The position numbers and the translations under genes were made by a program. Shown here piece after piece: positions 30,840 to 39,558 of a stretch of DNA of 64,000 bases. Under the pieces are notes generated by a model, which searched no databases, was not told where the DNA came from, and was given only the letters and a program-made list of their open reading frames with translations. The stretch's first letter is position 1; each line of letters starts with the position of its first letter. This DNA comes from an uncultured Archangium sp. (lineage in GTDB: Bacteria; Myxococcota; Myxococcia; Myxococcales; Myxococcaceae), in assembly GCA_903905455.1 (NCBI GenBank), contig CAIVGN010000097.1, positions 120,605-184,604 on the forward strand. The letters are read 5' to 3'.

Positions 30840-31928
30840 TCAGGCGCCGGCGACGAGCATGATGATCAACACCACGCCGACGATGACCATCGCGCCGCCG
30901 ATGCCCAGGGCGACGAGGTGCTGCTTGTTGCTGAAGTCGATGAGCTTGCGCGGCCCCTCGTCTTCCTCGTCCTGCCGTGAGCCGTAGTCCTCGGGGGGCG
31001 CGGGCGCGTCCTCTTCGCCGCCCTGGGGCGGGTCGTCTTCGGTGCGCTGGGCCTCGTCACCGCCGGCGGGCGCTTCGGACTGCGGCTCGGGCTCCTCGGG
31101 CGGCGCCTCTTCCTGCTGCACCTCGACGGAGGGCGGCTCGGGCGCGTCTTCGGGCTTCTCGGCCAGGGTGCCTTCTTCGGGGTCGTCGCCCGTGCTCGCG
31201 GGGAGCACGAGGGCCTCTTCGCGCACCTCGCTGGGGTCGATGAAGAGCAGCCGCACGCCGCCGATCTCCAGCTCGTCGCGGTCCTTGATGGTGGCCTTGC
31301 GGGTGCGCTTCTTGTTCAGCTTGATGCCGTTGCGGCTGCCGAGGTCTTCGACGTGGGTGCCCGACCAGTCCCGGCGCACCTTGACGTGCTTGCGCGAGAC
31401 CAGGTCGTCGTTGAGCACCACGTCGGCGTCGGCCTCGTCGCGGCCGAAGATGTACTCCTGGGCGTCGGCGATCTCGATGCGCTGGCCCTCGGTGGGGCCG
31501 TTCATCACGCGGAAGTAGGCGTTCTCGCCGCCGGCGGCGAGGCCCTTCATCACGTCCTTGACGACCTTGCGCGAGAGGAAGCTGGTCTTGCCCGAGGCGT
31601 CGTCGCTGCTGACGTCGGCCACGCGGTCGAAGGTCACGTCGAACTGGGCAATGGCGATGGTGTCGCCGTTGCGCAGCAGGCGCTTCTCGCCCTTGGGCAG
31701 CTTCTGGCCGTTGACCTGCGTGCCGTAGCTCGAGCCGAGATCTTCGAGGAAGAAGAGGGTGCCGTCGCGGGAGATGCGGGCGTGCGCGCGCGAGACGGCC
31801 TGCTGGGCGAGCACCACCTGGCACGTCTGCTCGCGGCCGAAAGTGATGACCTCGTCGTCGAGCAGGACCGTCCTGGTCTGCTCGGCGCCACTGCCGCTCT
31901 TCATCTTGACTGTGAGTCGGACTGCCAT
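30840..31928 (-). CDS. double FHA-domain protein with C-terminal membrane anchor
   Basis: 362 residues from the ATG at 31928, which shares a base with the upstream stop (TGATG). Two FHA domains are seen: ~27-95 (FGREQTCQVVLAQQAVSRAH, DLGSSYGTQVNG) and ~150-215 (FGRDEADADVVLNDDLVSRK, DLGSRNGIKLN). Both have the Arg, Ser and Asn used for phosphothreonine binding. A ~110-residue Pro/Glu/Asp-rich linker leads to one membrane helix at the very C-terminus. T3SS SctD also combines FHA and a membrane helix, but has a periplasmic domain that is absent here. It converges with sctV 23 bases away; a role in the T3SS is only possible. Confidence 0.85.
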   Translation of the reverse strand: MAVRLTVKMKSGSGAEQTRTVLLDDEVITFGREQTCQVVLAQQAVSRAHARISRDGTLFFLEDLGSSYGTQVNGQKLPKGEKRLLRNGDTIAIAQFDVTFDRVADVSSDDASGKTSFLSRKVVKDVMKGLAAGGENAYFRVMNGPTEGQRIEIADAQEYIFGRDEADADVVLNDDLVSRKHVKVRRDWSGTHVEDLGSRNGIKLNKKRTRKATIKDRDELEIGGVRLLFIDPSEVREEALVLPASTGDDPEEGTLAEKPEDAPEPPSVEVQQEEAPPEEPEPQSEAPAGGDEAQRTEDDPPQGGEEDAPAPPEDYGSRQDEEDEGPRKLIDFSNKQHLVALGIGGAMVIVGVVLIIMLVAGA

Positions 31929-32968
31929 CAGTCGCTGACGTACTGCTTGCAGGTCGCCACCTGGGTCGAGAACTCGGTCTCGCTGGCGAACTTGAGGAAG
32001 TTCTTGCAGGCGATCGAGGCCTTCTTCTCGTCGCTGCGGTTCTTGAAGATCTCGAAGAGCCCGTAGTGGCACAGGGCGTACTTGGGGTCGTACTTGAGGC
32101 AGCGGGCGTAGGCGCGCTCCTCGTCGTTCACGAGGCCCTTCTCGCGGGCCTGCAGGGCCACCGAGTATTCACCGTCGGGCGTCTTGGTGCCGGCGGCGCG
32201 GGCCTTCACGTCGTCGAGCGCCTTGTCCTGCAGCTTGCACTTCTTCTCGGCCACGATGATGTTGTTGCGGCACTGCGGAAAGTTCTCGTCGGCCTCGATG
32301 CAGCTCGAGAAGGTGTCCTTGGCCTCGCAGGGCTTGCCCGACTCCATGAAGGCGTTGCCCAGGATGAGCCAGGCGGCGGTGAACTTGGGGTCCAACTGGG
32401 TGGCCTTGGTGAGCGACTCGACGGCCGACTCGGTCTCGCCGTCATCCAGGGCGAGCTGCCCCAGCTGGGCCCAGGCATCCGCGAGGTCGGGCTTCACATG
32501 GAGCAGGGTCCGCAGCTCCTTCTTCGCCTTCTCGGGCTGGTTGAGGGCCTTGAAGGCGAGGGCGAGGTTGTAGCGGGCCTCGAGGTAGTCGGGGTTCACG
32601 CGGAGCGCGCGCTGGAAGTTGTCGTGGGCTTTCCCGTAGCCCTGCTCCTTCAAGTACAGCATCCCCAGGTTGTTGTAGGCCTGCGCTTGCTCCTGGTTCA
32701 GGCGCAGCGCCTTGATCAGGTACTCCTTGGCCTTGTCATCCTGCCCGCGGTTGAAGGCGATGACGCCCTTGTTGACCCAGAGGTCGGCGTACTGGGGCGA
32801 GAACTGGATGCCGAGGTCGCACTGGTCTTCGGCGGCCTGGAGGTTGTTGAGCGAGATGTACTGGGCGCAGAGCTCGTTGCACTCGAGCGCGCGGGGGTGC
32901 GGCGCTGGATTCGACGCACAACCCGCCGCCAACACGATCAGCGAGAGCGCGAGACTCAGTCGATTCAT
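31928..32968 (-). CDS. TPR-repeat lipoprotein
   Basis: 346 residues from the ATG at 32968. The lipobox is clear (MNRLSLALSLIVLAAGC, Cys 17). About eight TPR units follow, e.g. ADLWVNKGVIAFNRGQDDKA, AQAYNNLGMLYLKEQGYGKA, LEARYNLALAFKALNQPEKA, ADAWAQLGQLALDDGETESA. It has the layout of pilotin-like outer-membrane TPR lipoproteins such as Tgl/PilF, which assemble secretins, but is longer (~230-250 usual) and no secretin is in the window. Translationally coupled to the double FHA gene. Confidence 0.85.
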   Translation of the reverse strand: MNRLSLALSLIVLAAGCASNPAPHPRALECNELCAQYISLNNLQAAEDQCDLGIQFSPQYADLWVNKGVIAFNRGQDDKAKEYLIKALRLNQEQAQAYNNLGMLYLKEQGYGKAHDNFQRALRVNPDYLEARYNLALAFKALNQPEKAKKELRTLLHVKPDLADAWAQLGQLALDDGETESAVESLTKATQLDPKFTAAWLILGNAFMESGKPCEAKDTFSSCIEADENFPQCRNNIIVAEKKCKLQDKALDDVKARAAGTKTPDGEYSVALQAREKGLVNDEERAYARCLKYDPKYALCHYGLFEIFKNRSDEKKASIACKNFLKFASETEFSTQVATCKQYVSD

Positions 32969-33065
32969 CACGTTGCGAGTGTAGAGAACGGGCCTCGTGG
33001 TCGCAATCGCGCCGAACATCGAAACGCGGGCGATTTCCCGATGTTGCGGGGTACGATGCCGTTTC

Positions 33066-33608
33066 ATGCGCAAGACGCTCTCGATGTGGGTGCTGGTGAT
33101 GAGTCTGCTCGGTGCGACGAACGCGATGGCCTCGGCCAGCTTCGCCAACCGCAGCCTGGGCCTGGGGGTCTCGGCGATGAAGCTGCTGGGGGACTCCATC
33201 CACATCGACTGGGCGGTGCCCATCGCGCTGGAGGGTGGGCTGTACGTGGGGGAAGGCTTCGAGATCTTCCTGCGACCCCAGTTCTTCATCGTCAACACGA
33301 CCATCGGGGCCAACACGGCCAGCGGCGCGGGCACCATTCTCGGCGGCGGCGGGCACGCGGGCGTGCGCTACCTCTTCCTCGAGGAGTCCATTCGCCCCTA
33401 CGTGGGCATCCAGATTGCGGTGATCGCCCTGGCGCGGCAGCCGACCGTCGACGTGTACCCCGGCGCGGGCATCCAGGCGGGCATCGACTTCTTCGTGGCC
33501 GACAGCATCTCGCTGGGCGCCCGCGGCTACTTCGACGCCTACGTGGTGCTCAACTTCCCGTGGAGCTTCGACGTGGGCGGCGGCATCAACGTGACCACCT
33601 ACTTCTGA
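33066..33608 (+). CDS. small outer-membrane beta-barrel protein
   Basis: 180 residues from ATG 33066 with a signal peptide (MRKTLSMWVLVMSLLGATNA) and about eight amphipathic strands (GLYVGEGFEIFLRPQFFIVN, AGVRYLFLEESIRPYVGIQI). It ends in GGGINVTTYF with a terminal aromatic residue, typical of small barrels. Divergent from the TPR lipoprotein gene with 97 bases between. TACGAT at 33052 could be a -10 that leaves a two-base leader. Function unknown. Confidence 0.75.
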   Translation: MRKTLSMWVLVMSLLGATNAMASASFANRSLGLGVSAMKLLGDSIHIDWAVPIALEGGLYVGEGFEIFLRPQFFIVNTTIGANTASGAGTILGGGGHAGVRYLFLEESIRPYVGIQIAVIALARQPTVDVYPGAGIQAGIDFFVADSISLGARGYFDAYVVLNFPWSFDVGGGINVTTYF

Positions 33609-34472
33609 TCAGCGCTGCAGGAACCGGCGCGCGGGGGCGGCTTGCCGCTTCTGCGCGTTCTTCGCGGCCAGCGCCGCGGTGACCAGCAGCACCAGCTTCT
33701 CGTCGGAGAGGTGCGCGGGCTTGGTGAAGCCCAGCTCGCCCTCCAGCCGGCGGGCGAGGGTGGCGAAGAGGTTGAGGCGCGCCTCCATGCCCAGCTCTTC
33801 GCGCCGCAGCGCCGCCGAGAACAACACCGTCTCTTCTTCGGCGCTGAGCTTGGCCACGCGGGCGCGGAAGTCGAGATCTGCCAGCAGCGAGGTGTCGCCG
33901 TCGGGCCGTTCGAGCGCCGCGGGGATCTTCAGGCGCCGCTCGCGCACCACGATGGTTCCGGCGAGAAGATCGCCCAGTCGCTGCTGCGAGCCCGAGAACA
34001 GGGCCGCCACGCCGCCCACGAGGTAGAAGAGCGGCATCTTGTCCACGGGCCGCACCAGGTTGCGCAATAGCGACTGGTAGACGCCGACGCGCACCCCCGT
34101 GTCCTGGATGACGCGCAGGCCCATCACGCGCTTGCCCACGGTCTGGCCGCTCCACGCGGTCTCGAGCAGGACCATGTAGCCCCAGTCCACGAGGAACCAG
34201 ACGACGAACTCGGCCGCCACGCCCACGCCCATCAACTGCTGGCCTGCCTTCGCGCCGCCCAGGGCCGTGCCGCCCGCCGAGAGCAGCAGCGAGAAGAGGA
34301 ACACCACCGTGAAGAGGATGGCGGTGATCACCACGCTGAGCACGGTGTCGATGAGCAGCGCGAGGAAGCGGCTCATGAGGCCGGCGAGCACGAAGTTGAA
34401 CTCGACGTACTCCGGCGTCAGCACCGTGTGGGTGCCGTCCAGCCGGGTGGGTGCATCGACCGCGAGCGCCAT
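33609..34472 (-). CDS. RDD-family membrane protein
   Basis: 287 residues. RDD domain at ~28-185: the name-giving R-D-D pattern is visible in GLMSRFLALLIDTVLS and QRLGDLLAGTIVVRER, with the WSGQTVGKRVMGLRVIQDTG block between and three to four membrane helices. The C-terminal ~100 residues are soluble and helical. RDD proteins often stand next to SpoIIM-like and MoxR/DUF58 genes, as here. The exact transport or sensing role is unknown. Divergent from the SpoIIM-like gene over only 27 bases. Confidence 0.88.
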   Translation of the reverse strand: MALAVDAPTRLDGTHTVLTPEYVEFNFVLAGLMSRFLALLIDTVLSVVITAILFTVVFLFSLLLSAGGTALGGAKAGQQLMGVGVAAEFVVWFLVDWGYMVLLETAWSGQTVGKRVMGLRVIQDTGVRVGVYQSLLRNLVRPVDKMPLFYLVGGVAALFSGSQQRLGDLLAGTIVVRERRLKIPAALERPDGDTSLLADLDFRARVAKLSAEEETVLFSAALRREELGMEARLNLFATLARRLEGELGFTKPAHLSDEKLVLLVTAALAAKNAQKRQAAPARRFLQR

Positions 34473-34480
34473 CGCGCGAT

Positions 34481-34492
34481 CAGTCTAGACTG
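34481..34492. promoter_or_regulatory. palindromic divergent -10 region CAGTCTAGACTG
   Basis: A perfect 12-base palindrome in the 27-base gap between the RDD and SpoIIM-like genes. Each strand contains TAGACT (+ 34486-34491; - 34487-34482), a fair -10 hexamer. From the + box the transcript would start about at the ATG at 34500. It may be two overlapping promoters, an operator, or both. Confidence 0.5.
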
Positions 34493-34499
34493 CGGCGCC

Positions 34500-35507
34500 A
34501 TGGAACTCGCGGAGTTCGTCGAGCAGCGCCGGCCGAAGTGGAGCTCGCTCGAGCGCTTGTTGGACTCGGCCGAGCGCGAGGGCCTCTCGAAGCTGACCCT
34601 CGACGAGGCGCGGTCGCTCTCGCGGCTCTACCGCTCGACCTCGTCCGACCTGCTGTGGGTGCGGGCGCGCGCCGGGGCCGCCGACGTCAGCGGGTACCTG
34701 AACGATCTCGTGGGCCGCGCCTACGCCTTGACCTACCCGGGGCGGAAGGTGCGGCTCTCGGAGATCGGCCGGTTCCTGACCATGGGCTTCCCCGACGTGA
34801 TGGCCCGCGAGTGGCGCATGTTCGTCGCCTCGTTCCTCTTGTTCTGGGCGGGCGCCGGCTTCGGGTGGATCGGCATGATGTTCGACCCCGACGCGGCGCC
34901 GTACCTCGTGCCCGGGCAGCACCAGCAACTCGACCCCGAGAAGCGCAAGGAAGACGAAGCGAAGAACCAGGGCGCGGGGGCGGGCGAGCAGGCGATGTTC
35001 ACCAGCTTCCTCTTCACCCACAACATCCAGGTCGCGTTCCTGTGCTTCGCCCTGGGCCTCACCGCGGGCCTGGGCACGGCGATCCTCATGTTCTTGAACG
35101 GGGTGATGCTCGGCTCGCTGGCGTGGGTCTACACCTCGAAGGGCATGGCGGGCTGGTTCTGGGCGTGGATCCTCCCGCACGGCATCCCCGAGATCTCCGC
35201 CATCGTCATCGCCGGGGCCGCGGGCTTCGTGTTGGCCCGCGCGATGGTGGCCCCCAGGGGGCTGTCCCGGCGGGTGGCGCTCAAGCGGGAGGGCCAGACG
35301 GCGCTGCAGTTGCTGCTCGGCACGCTCGCGCTCTTCGTGCTCGCGGGCTTCATCGAGGGCACCATCTCGCAGATCCACCCTCCGCGGCTCTCGGTGGCCT
35401 TCAAGGTGTCGTTCGCGCTGATCGTCGGCAGCGGCGTCTACGCGTACCTCTGGTCGGGCGCGGTGCGAAAGGCGCTGGGCGCTAGAGCTTCCCCAGCAGG
35501 CTCATGA
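34500..35507 (+). CDS. SpoIIM-like (DUF95) membrane protein
   Basis: 335 residues from ATG 34500. A soluble helical N-terminal part (~1-95) is followed by six or so membrane helices. Family features include FLFTHNIQVAFLCFALGLTA, GLGTAILMFLNGVMLGSLAW and WILPHGIPEISAIVIAGAAG; the last (PHG..E) is the SpoIIM/DUF95 signature. The family is named after a Bacillus engulfment protein, but outside spore formers it accompanies RDD and MoxR/DUF58 clusters. The 3' end overlaps the convergent DUF4190 gene by 26 bases. Confidence 0.87.
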   Translation: MELAEFVEQRRPKWSSLERLLDSAEREGLSKLTLDEARSLSRLYRSTSSDLLWVRARAGAADVSGYLNDLVGRAYALTYPGRKVRLSEIGRFLTMGFPDVMAREWRMFVASFLLFWAGAGFGWIGMMFDPDAAPYLVPGQHQQLDPEKRKEDEAKNQGAGAGEQAMFTSFLFTHNIQVAFLCFALGLTAGLGTAILMFLNGVMLGSLAWVYTSKGMAGWFWAWILPHGIPEISAIVIAGAAGFVLARAMVAPRGLSRRVALKREGQTALQLLLGTLALFVLAGFIEGTISQIHPPRLSVAFKVSFALIVGSGVYAYLWSGAVRKALGARASPAGS

Positions 35508-35949
35508 CGAGGGAGCCGATGCTCACCAGCAAGCCGAAGCCCCCGAGCACCATGCCGATGATCGCGAACTCCCGGCCGCGCTGAAGCCCGTGGGAGGCGG
35601 CGATCTGGTTCTGGGCGACGGCCCCGGTGACGATGGCCCCGATGGAGGCGAAGGGCAGGCAACACAGCACCCCCAGGACGAGGGACACCACGGCCAGCGT
35701 ATTGAGCGGCCCGCTGCTGCTGTTGTTGCCCAGCGAAAAGCCCGAGGGCGGTGGGCCCACGTAGCCCGTGGGGTACTGCGAGGCCTGGGGCAGGACCACC
35801 GGCGGGGGAGGCGCGCTCACCTTCGCCGGGGCGACGCTGCCGCCTTCTTCCCGGGGGATCTCGAAGCTCGCCGTGCACGCCTTGCAGGTGGCGCGCCCTC
35901 CGGCCATGCCCTCGTTCTGGGTACCGCAGTTCGGGCAAAACGCCTTCAT
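35482..35949 (-). CDS. zinc-ribbon DUF4190 membrane protein
   Basis: 155 residues. An N-terminal Cys4 ribbon (FCPNCGT, TCKACTAS) is followed by a Pro-rich linker and two membrane helices (LNTLAVVSLVLGVLCCLPFA, FAIIGMVLGGFGLLVSIGSL) with a hydrophilic turn between, the DUF4190 pattern. It is last in the minus-strand cluster with MoxR and DUF58. Function unknown. Confidence 0.8.
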   Translation of the reverse strand: MKAFCPNCGTQNEGMAGGRATCKACTASFEIPREEGGSVAPAKVSAPPPPVVLPQASQYPTGYVGPPPSGFSLGNNSSSGPLNTLAVVSLVLGVLCCLPFASIGAIVTGAVAQNQIAASHGLQRGREFAIIGMVLGGFGLLVSIGSLVMSLLGKL

Positions 35950-35960
35950 GGTGGGCCTCT

Positions 35961-37268
35961 CTACAGCGTGCCCCGAGCCTTGATCTCGAGGTACTGGTTC
36001 ACGGCGGCCAGCGAGAGTTGATCGGCGTCGACGTCGATGACCGTCACCCCGTCGCGCCCGACCTTGCGCTTCATGGCCTCACGCTCGAGCAGCAGTTCGC
36101 TTGCCACCGCGTGCTGGTAGGCGATCTCCGCGTCGGGCGGCTGGGTCTCGAGCAGCTCGGCCAGCGCGGCGTCCTTGACCGAGAGGCACAGCGGCACGTG
36201 CCGGCGCGCCAGGCGGCGCATGGGCTCGACCATGGTCTGTGCCTGGTCTTCGTCGATGAAGTCGGTGAACACGCACAGCAGGCTGCGCTTGAGCAGCCGG
36301 GTGTTGAGCTCCTTGAAGAGCGCGAGGTAGTCGACGTACGTGAGGTGCGGCTTCGCGGTGTAGAGCGCGTCGACGATCTTCCGGTACTGCAGGCGGCCCG
36401 CCGCGGGCGCGAGGTAGGTCTTGATGCCGTCGGCGAAGACCACCAGGCCCACGCGATCCCCGTTGCGCACCGCCACGAAGGCCAGGAAGAGCGCCGCGTT
36501 GACCGCGTGATCGAGCTTGGTGAGGCCGTCGACGCGCGCGGCCATCGAGCGCCCGGCGTCGACGCCGATGAGCACCGTCTGGCTGCGCTCCGACTCCATC
36601 ACCCGGGTGACGGGGCGGCCTCGCCGGGCGGTGGCCTTCCAGTCGACGTCGCGGGCCGAGTCTCCCTGGGCGTAGTCGCGCAGGCGGGCGAACTCCGAGC
36701 CACGCCCGTCGCGGCGCAGCTGTCGCAAGCCCAGGTTCACGAAGTCGAGGGCCGCGTCCGAGAGCAACAACCGGCTCGCGCCGCGCATGTCGGGGAACAC
36801 GCTGACCGCCACCGAGGCCGGCACCACGCGCTCGTGCCAGGTGAAGCCCAACGGCCCGCGCACCCGGAGGTGGAGGGCGCCGAACTCGAACTTGCCGCGC
36901 TTGCCCGGGGTGGTCGTGTAGTGGACCTTCGCGCGGCTACTCGGGGCGATGGTGACCGAGAGCAGGCCGGGCGTGCTCTCGAATTCCTGCGGCGAGTCGT
37001 CGCGCAGGTCGAGGCGCAGCGCCACGCGGTTGGCGTTGACGAGGTGAATGGTGACCGGGTTGGCCACGCCCACCTGCAGGCGCGCGGGCAGCTCGCGCCA
37101 GACCTTGAGCGGGGCCCTTCGCGCGAGGAGGAAGTCGACCCCGGCCACCGCCAGCAGCACCACGTCGGCCAGCGCGATGAGGGGACCCAGGCCCGCAATG
37201 AAGCCCGCCGCGATCGTGGGGAGCGCGAGCAGGCACAGCAAGAGCCACAGTCGCCCGGAGGGGATCAC
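35961..37268 (-). CDS. DUF58 (vWA-like) protein of the MoxR cluster
   Basis: 435 residues. Two N-terminal membrane helices (LWLLLCLLALPTIAAGFIAG...), a beta-rich domain, and the DUF58 signature GRGSEFARLRDYAQGDSARD-VDWKATARRG followed by a vWA-like fold (LIGVDAGRSMAARVDGLTKL; DAGRSM stands for the MIDAS DxSxS with Gly in place of the first Ser). DUF58 proteins work with MoxR ATPases in assembling or activating envelope complexes. The start overlaps the MoxR stop by one base. Confidence 0.9.
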   Translation of the reverse strand: MIPSGRLWLLLCLLALPTIAAGFIAGLGPLIALADVVLLAVAGVDFLLARRAPLKVWRELPARLQVGVANPVTIHLVNANRVALRLDLRDDSPQEFESTPGLLSVTIAPSSRAKVHYTTTPGKRGKFEFGALHLRVRGPLGFTWHERVVPASVAVSVFPDMRGASRLLLSDAALDFVNLGLRQLRRDGRGSEFARLRDYAQGDSARDVDWKATARRGRPVTRVMESERSQTVLIGVDAGRSMAARVDGLTKLDHAVNAALFLAFVAVRNGDRVGLVVFADGIKTYLAPAAGRLQYRKIVDALYTAKPHLTYVDYLALFKELNTRLLKRSLLCVFTDFIDEDQAQTMVEPMRRLARRHVPLCLSVKDAALAELLETQPPDAEIAYQHAVASELLLEREAMKRKVGRDGVTVIDVDADQLSLAAVNQYLEIKARGTL

Positions 37269-38284
37269 TACCGGGGCACCTCGATGGAGTTGATGACCTC
37301 GCGCAGCACGTCGGCCGGGGTGGCGCCGTCGAGCTCCGCGTCGGGCGAGAGCAGCAGCCGGTGCTTGAGCACCGGGCCCGCGAGGTAGCGCACGTCGTCG
37401 GGGGTGACGAAGCTGCGGCCGCGCAGGGCGGCCAGCGCCTTCGAGGCGAGCAGCAGGTGCACCGCGGCGCGCGGGCCGGCGCCGAGGCGGATGCGCGGCG
37501 ACTTGCGCGTCGCGGCCACCAGCTTGCGCAGGTACGAGAGCACCGGCGGCTCGATGCGCACCTCGGCCATCGCCAGCCGGGCCTGCTTGACCTGGTCCTG
37601 GGTCACCGCCGGCTGCACCCCGGCGCGCTGGAGATCGCCCGAGTCGAAGCCCTTGTTCACCGACTGGAGGATCGCCTCTTCTTCCTCGTCGCTGGGGTAG
37701 CCGACGTCGATCTTGAACAGGAAACGGTCGAGCTGCGCCTCGGGCAGCGGGTAGGTGCCCTCGGACTCGACGGGGTTCTGGGTGGCGAACACCGTGAAGA
37801 GCGGCGAGAGCTGGATGTGCCGGCCCTCGAGCGAGACGGCGCGCTCCTGCATGGCCTCCAGCAGCGCCGACTGGGTCTTGGCCGGGGCGCGGTTGATCTC
37901 GTCGGTGAGCAGCAGGTCGGTGAAGATCGGCCCGCGCACCAGCACGAAGGACTGGGTCTTCAGGTCGAAGATGCTCGTGCCCAGGATGTCGGAGGGCATC
38001 AGGTCGGGGGTGAACGAGATGCGCTTGAACTCCGCGCTCACGCTGCGCGCCAGGGCCTTGGCCATCAGGGTCTTGGCGACGCCGGGCACGCCTTCGAGCA
38101 GCACGTGACCTCCGGCGATGAGGCCGCAGAGCATGAGCTCGAGCGCCTCGTCCTGGCCGACGACGGCCTTGCGCACCTCGGCGAGGCTGGCCTCGCGCAC
38201 CTGGGCGGCGAGCGAGACGGCCGCCGACACGGGCGCGGGGCCCTCGAGCGGCGGCGGGGCAATGGGTCCACCAATGGGGGTCAT
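37268..38284 (-). CDS. MoxR-family AAA+ ATPase
   Basis: 338 residues from the ATG at 38284, chosen because it sits in an ATGA overlap with the DUF4350 stop and gives normal length. Walker A GVPGVAKT (~64-71), Walker B LLLTDEINRAPAKTQSALLE, sensor 1 VFATQNPVESEGTYPLPEAQ and the arginine-finger/lid region (LDRFLFKIDVGYPSDEEEEA) are all intact. MoxR ATPases act as chaperones on vWA partners, here the DUF58 protein encoded next. Confidence 0.93.
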   Translation of the reverse strand: MTPIGGPIAPPPLEGPAPVSAAVSLAAQVREASLAEVRKAVVGQDEALELMLCGLIAGGHVLLEGVPGVAKTLMAKALARSVSAEFKRISFTPDLMPSDILGTSIFDLKTQSFVLVRGPIFTDLLLTDEINRAPAKTQSALLEAMQERAVSLEGRHIQLSPLFTVFATQNPVESEGTYPLPEAQLDRFLFKIDVGYPSDEEEEAILQSVNKGFDSGDLQRAGVQPAVTQDQVKQARLAMAEVRIEPPVLSYLRKLVAATRKSPRIRLGAGPRAAVHLLLASKALAALRGRSFVTPDDVRYLAGPVLKHRLLLSPDAELDGATPADVLREVINSIEVPR

Positions 38285-39558
38285 CGTTGTTTCCTCAGGT
38301 GATGGTTCAGGGTTTTCCGGGCGGTGGCCGCGAGCGAGGCGACCTTCTCGACGTCTGCTTCGGAGGTGGTGGCGCCGGCGGCCTGGGCGATGTCCAGCAG
38401 CGCGCGGGCGAGATCCTTGCGGCCGCGCACCTCGAGGGCCGCGCCGATCTCCGCGGGCTCGAGGCGGCCGCTGACCCCGGCACGCGAGGCGAACTCGGCC
38501 GCGAGCTGCCTCAGGATGCTGGCCGAGGCGTGCGCGTGGTGCTTGCCCTCGCGGTACAGGCGGCTGGTGGCGAAGAGCGCGTCGGTGCTGCCCACGCGCA
38601 GCTCGTCTTCGGGCACCCGGGGGCTGCCGAAGCGCCGCAGCGCCAGGGCCCACAGGGCGATGCCCAGCAACAACTGGGCGACGGCGTAGTGCAGGCCGTA
38701 GCGCGCCGCGAACTCGCCCATGGAGCGCTCGCCAGTGAACCCATGGTGGAACTCGTCGAAGGCCACCGGCCCGCTGGCGGCGACGGCGCCGATGAGCGAG
38801 TGCCAGAACTGCGCGTTGTCGGCGACGGCGAGGGCGCGGTTCATCGCCAGCTCGGGCGCGCTGATGAGGATCACCCGGCCCTGGCCGTAGGGGAGCAGGG
38901 CGGCCACCGGCTTGTCGAAGGTGTCGTCGACCAGCAGGGGCACGGCGCCGGCGGGCAGCTCGAGGAACGCGCGCACCTTGGTCACCACGCGCTGGACGCC
39001 CTGCACGTAGCGGCTGGGCTGGGCCGGCACCAGGGTGCGCACCTCGAGGGTCGTGTCGGCGCGCTCGAGGGTGACCCCGAGATCCTCCAGCAGCTGCGGG
39101 TCGCGGTAGCTCGAGGGCACGTAGACCAGGGTCGCGCCGTTGCGGATGTGCTCGAGCAGCTTCTCGCTCTCGTCGTGGCTCAGGGGCGGTGACTTGAGGG
39201 CGCTGACGCCGCGGGCCTCGAACTCCGCGTCGTCGGCCTCGTGGTCGTCACCGTCGACGCCGGCGTCGCTGCCGTCGAAGGCGCGCTTATCGAAGCCGCG
39301 CTCGGACGCGAAGCGGGTGCCCAGGAGCACGAGGTTGCGGGTGGGGGGGATGACGGTCAGGTCCTGCTGGCTGCGGCTGACCGGGAGCCCCGACTCTTCG
39401 AGCAACAGGTATAGGCCGCGGGCGCCGTCGGGCTCGCTCTTGAAGGTCGAGAGCTGGTCGGCGAAGCCGCCGCGCCGGGCGCCCTGCAACAGGAACCAGC
39501 CGAGCACGCCCAGCAGCATCAGGCCGCCGACGACGAGGAGCGGGAAGCGATCACGCAC
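38281..39558 (-). CDS. DUF4350 membrane protein
   Basis: 425 residues. N-terminal helix (FPLLVVGGLMLLGVLGWFLL), then a periplasmic Rossmann-like domain with the DUF4350 features SEPDGARGLYLLLEESGLPV and LLEHIRNGATLVYVPSSYRD. A second membrane helix lies near 280-300, then a soluble C-terminal part. Regular member of MoxR/DUF58/DUF4129 clusters. Overlaps the DUF4129 gene by 8 bases. Confidence 0.85.
   Translation of the reverse strand: MRDRFPLLVVGGLMLLGVLGWFLLQGARRGGFADQLSTFKSEPDGARGLYLLLEESGLPVSRSQQDLTVIPPTRNLVLLGTRFASERGFDKRAFDGSDAGVDGDDHEADDAEFEARGVSALKSPPLSHDESEKLLEHIRNGATLVYVPSSYRDPQLLEDLGVTLERADTTLEVRTLVPAQPSRYVQGVQRVVTKVRAFLELPAGAVPLLVDDTFDKPVAALLPYGQGRVILISAPELAMNRALAVADNAQFWHSLIGAVAASGPVAFDEFHHGFTGERSMGEFAARYGLHYAVAQLLLGIALWALALRRFGSPRVPEDELRVGSTDALFATSRLYREGKHHAHASASILRQLAAEFASRAGVSGRLEPAEIGAALEVRGRKDLARALLDIAQAAGATTSEADVEKVASLAATARKTLNHHLRKQR

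Noticed and set aside
31928..32968. TPR lipoprotein as a T3SS pilotin.
   Set aside because: It has pilotin-like architecture, but no secretin is in the window and it is transcribed away from the T3SS; it was left as an unassigned TPR lipoprotein.
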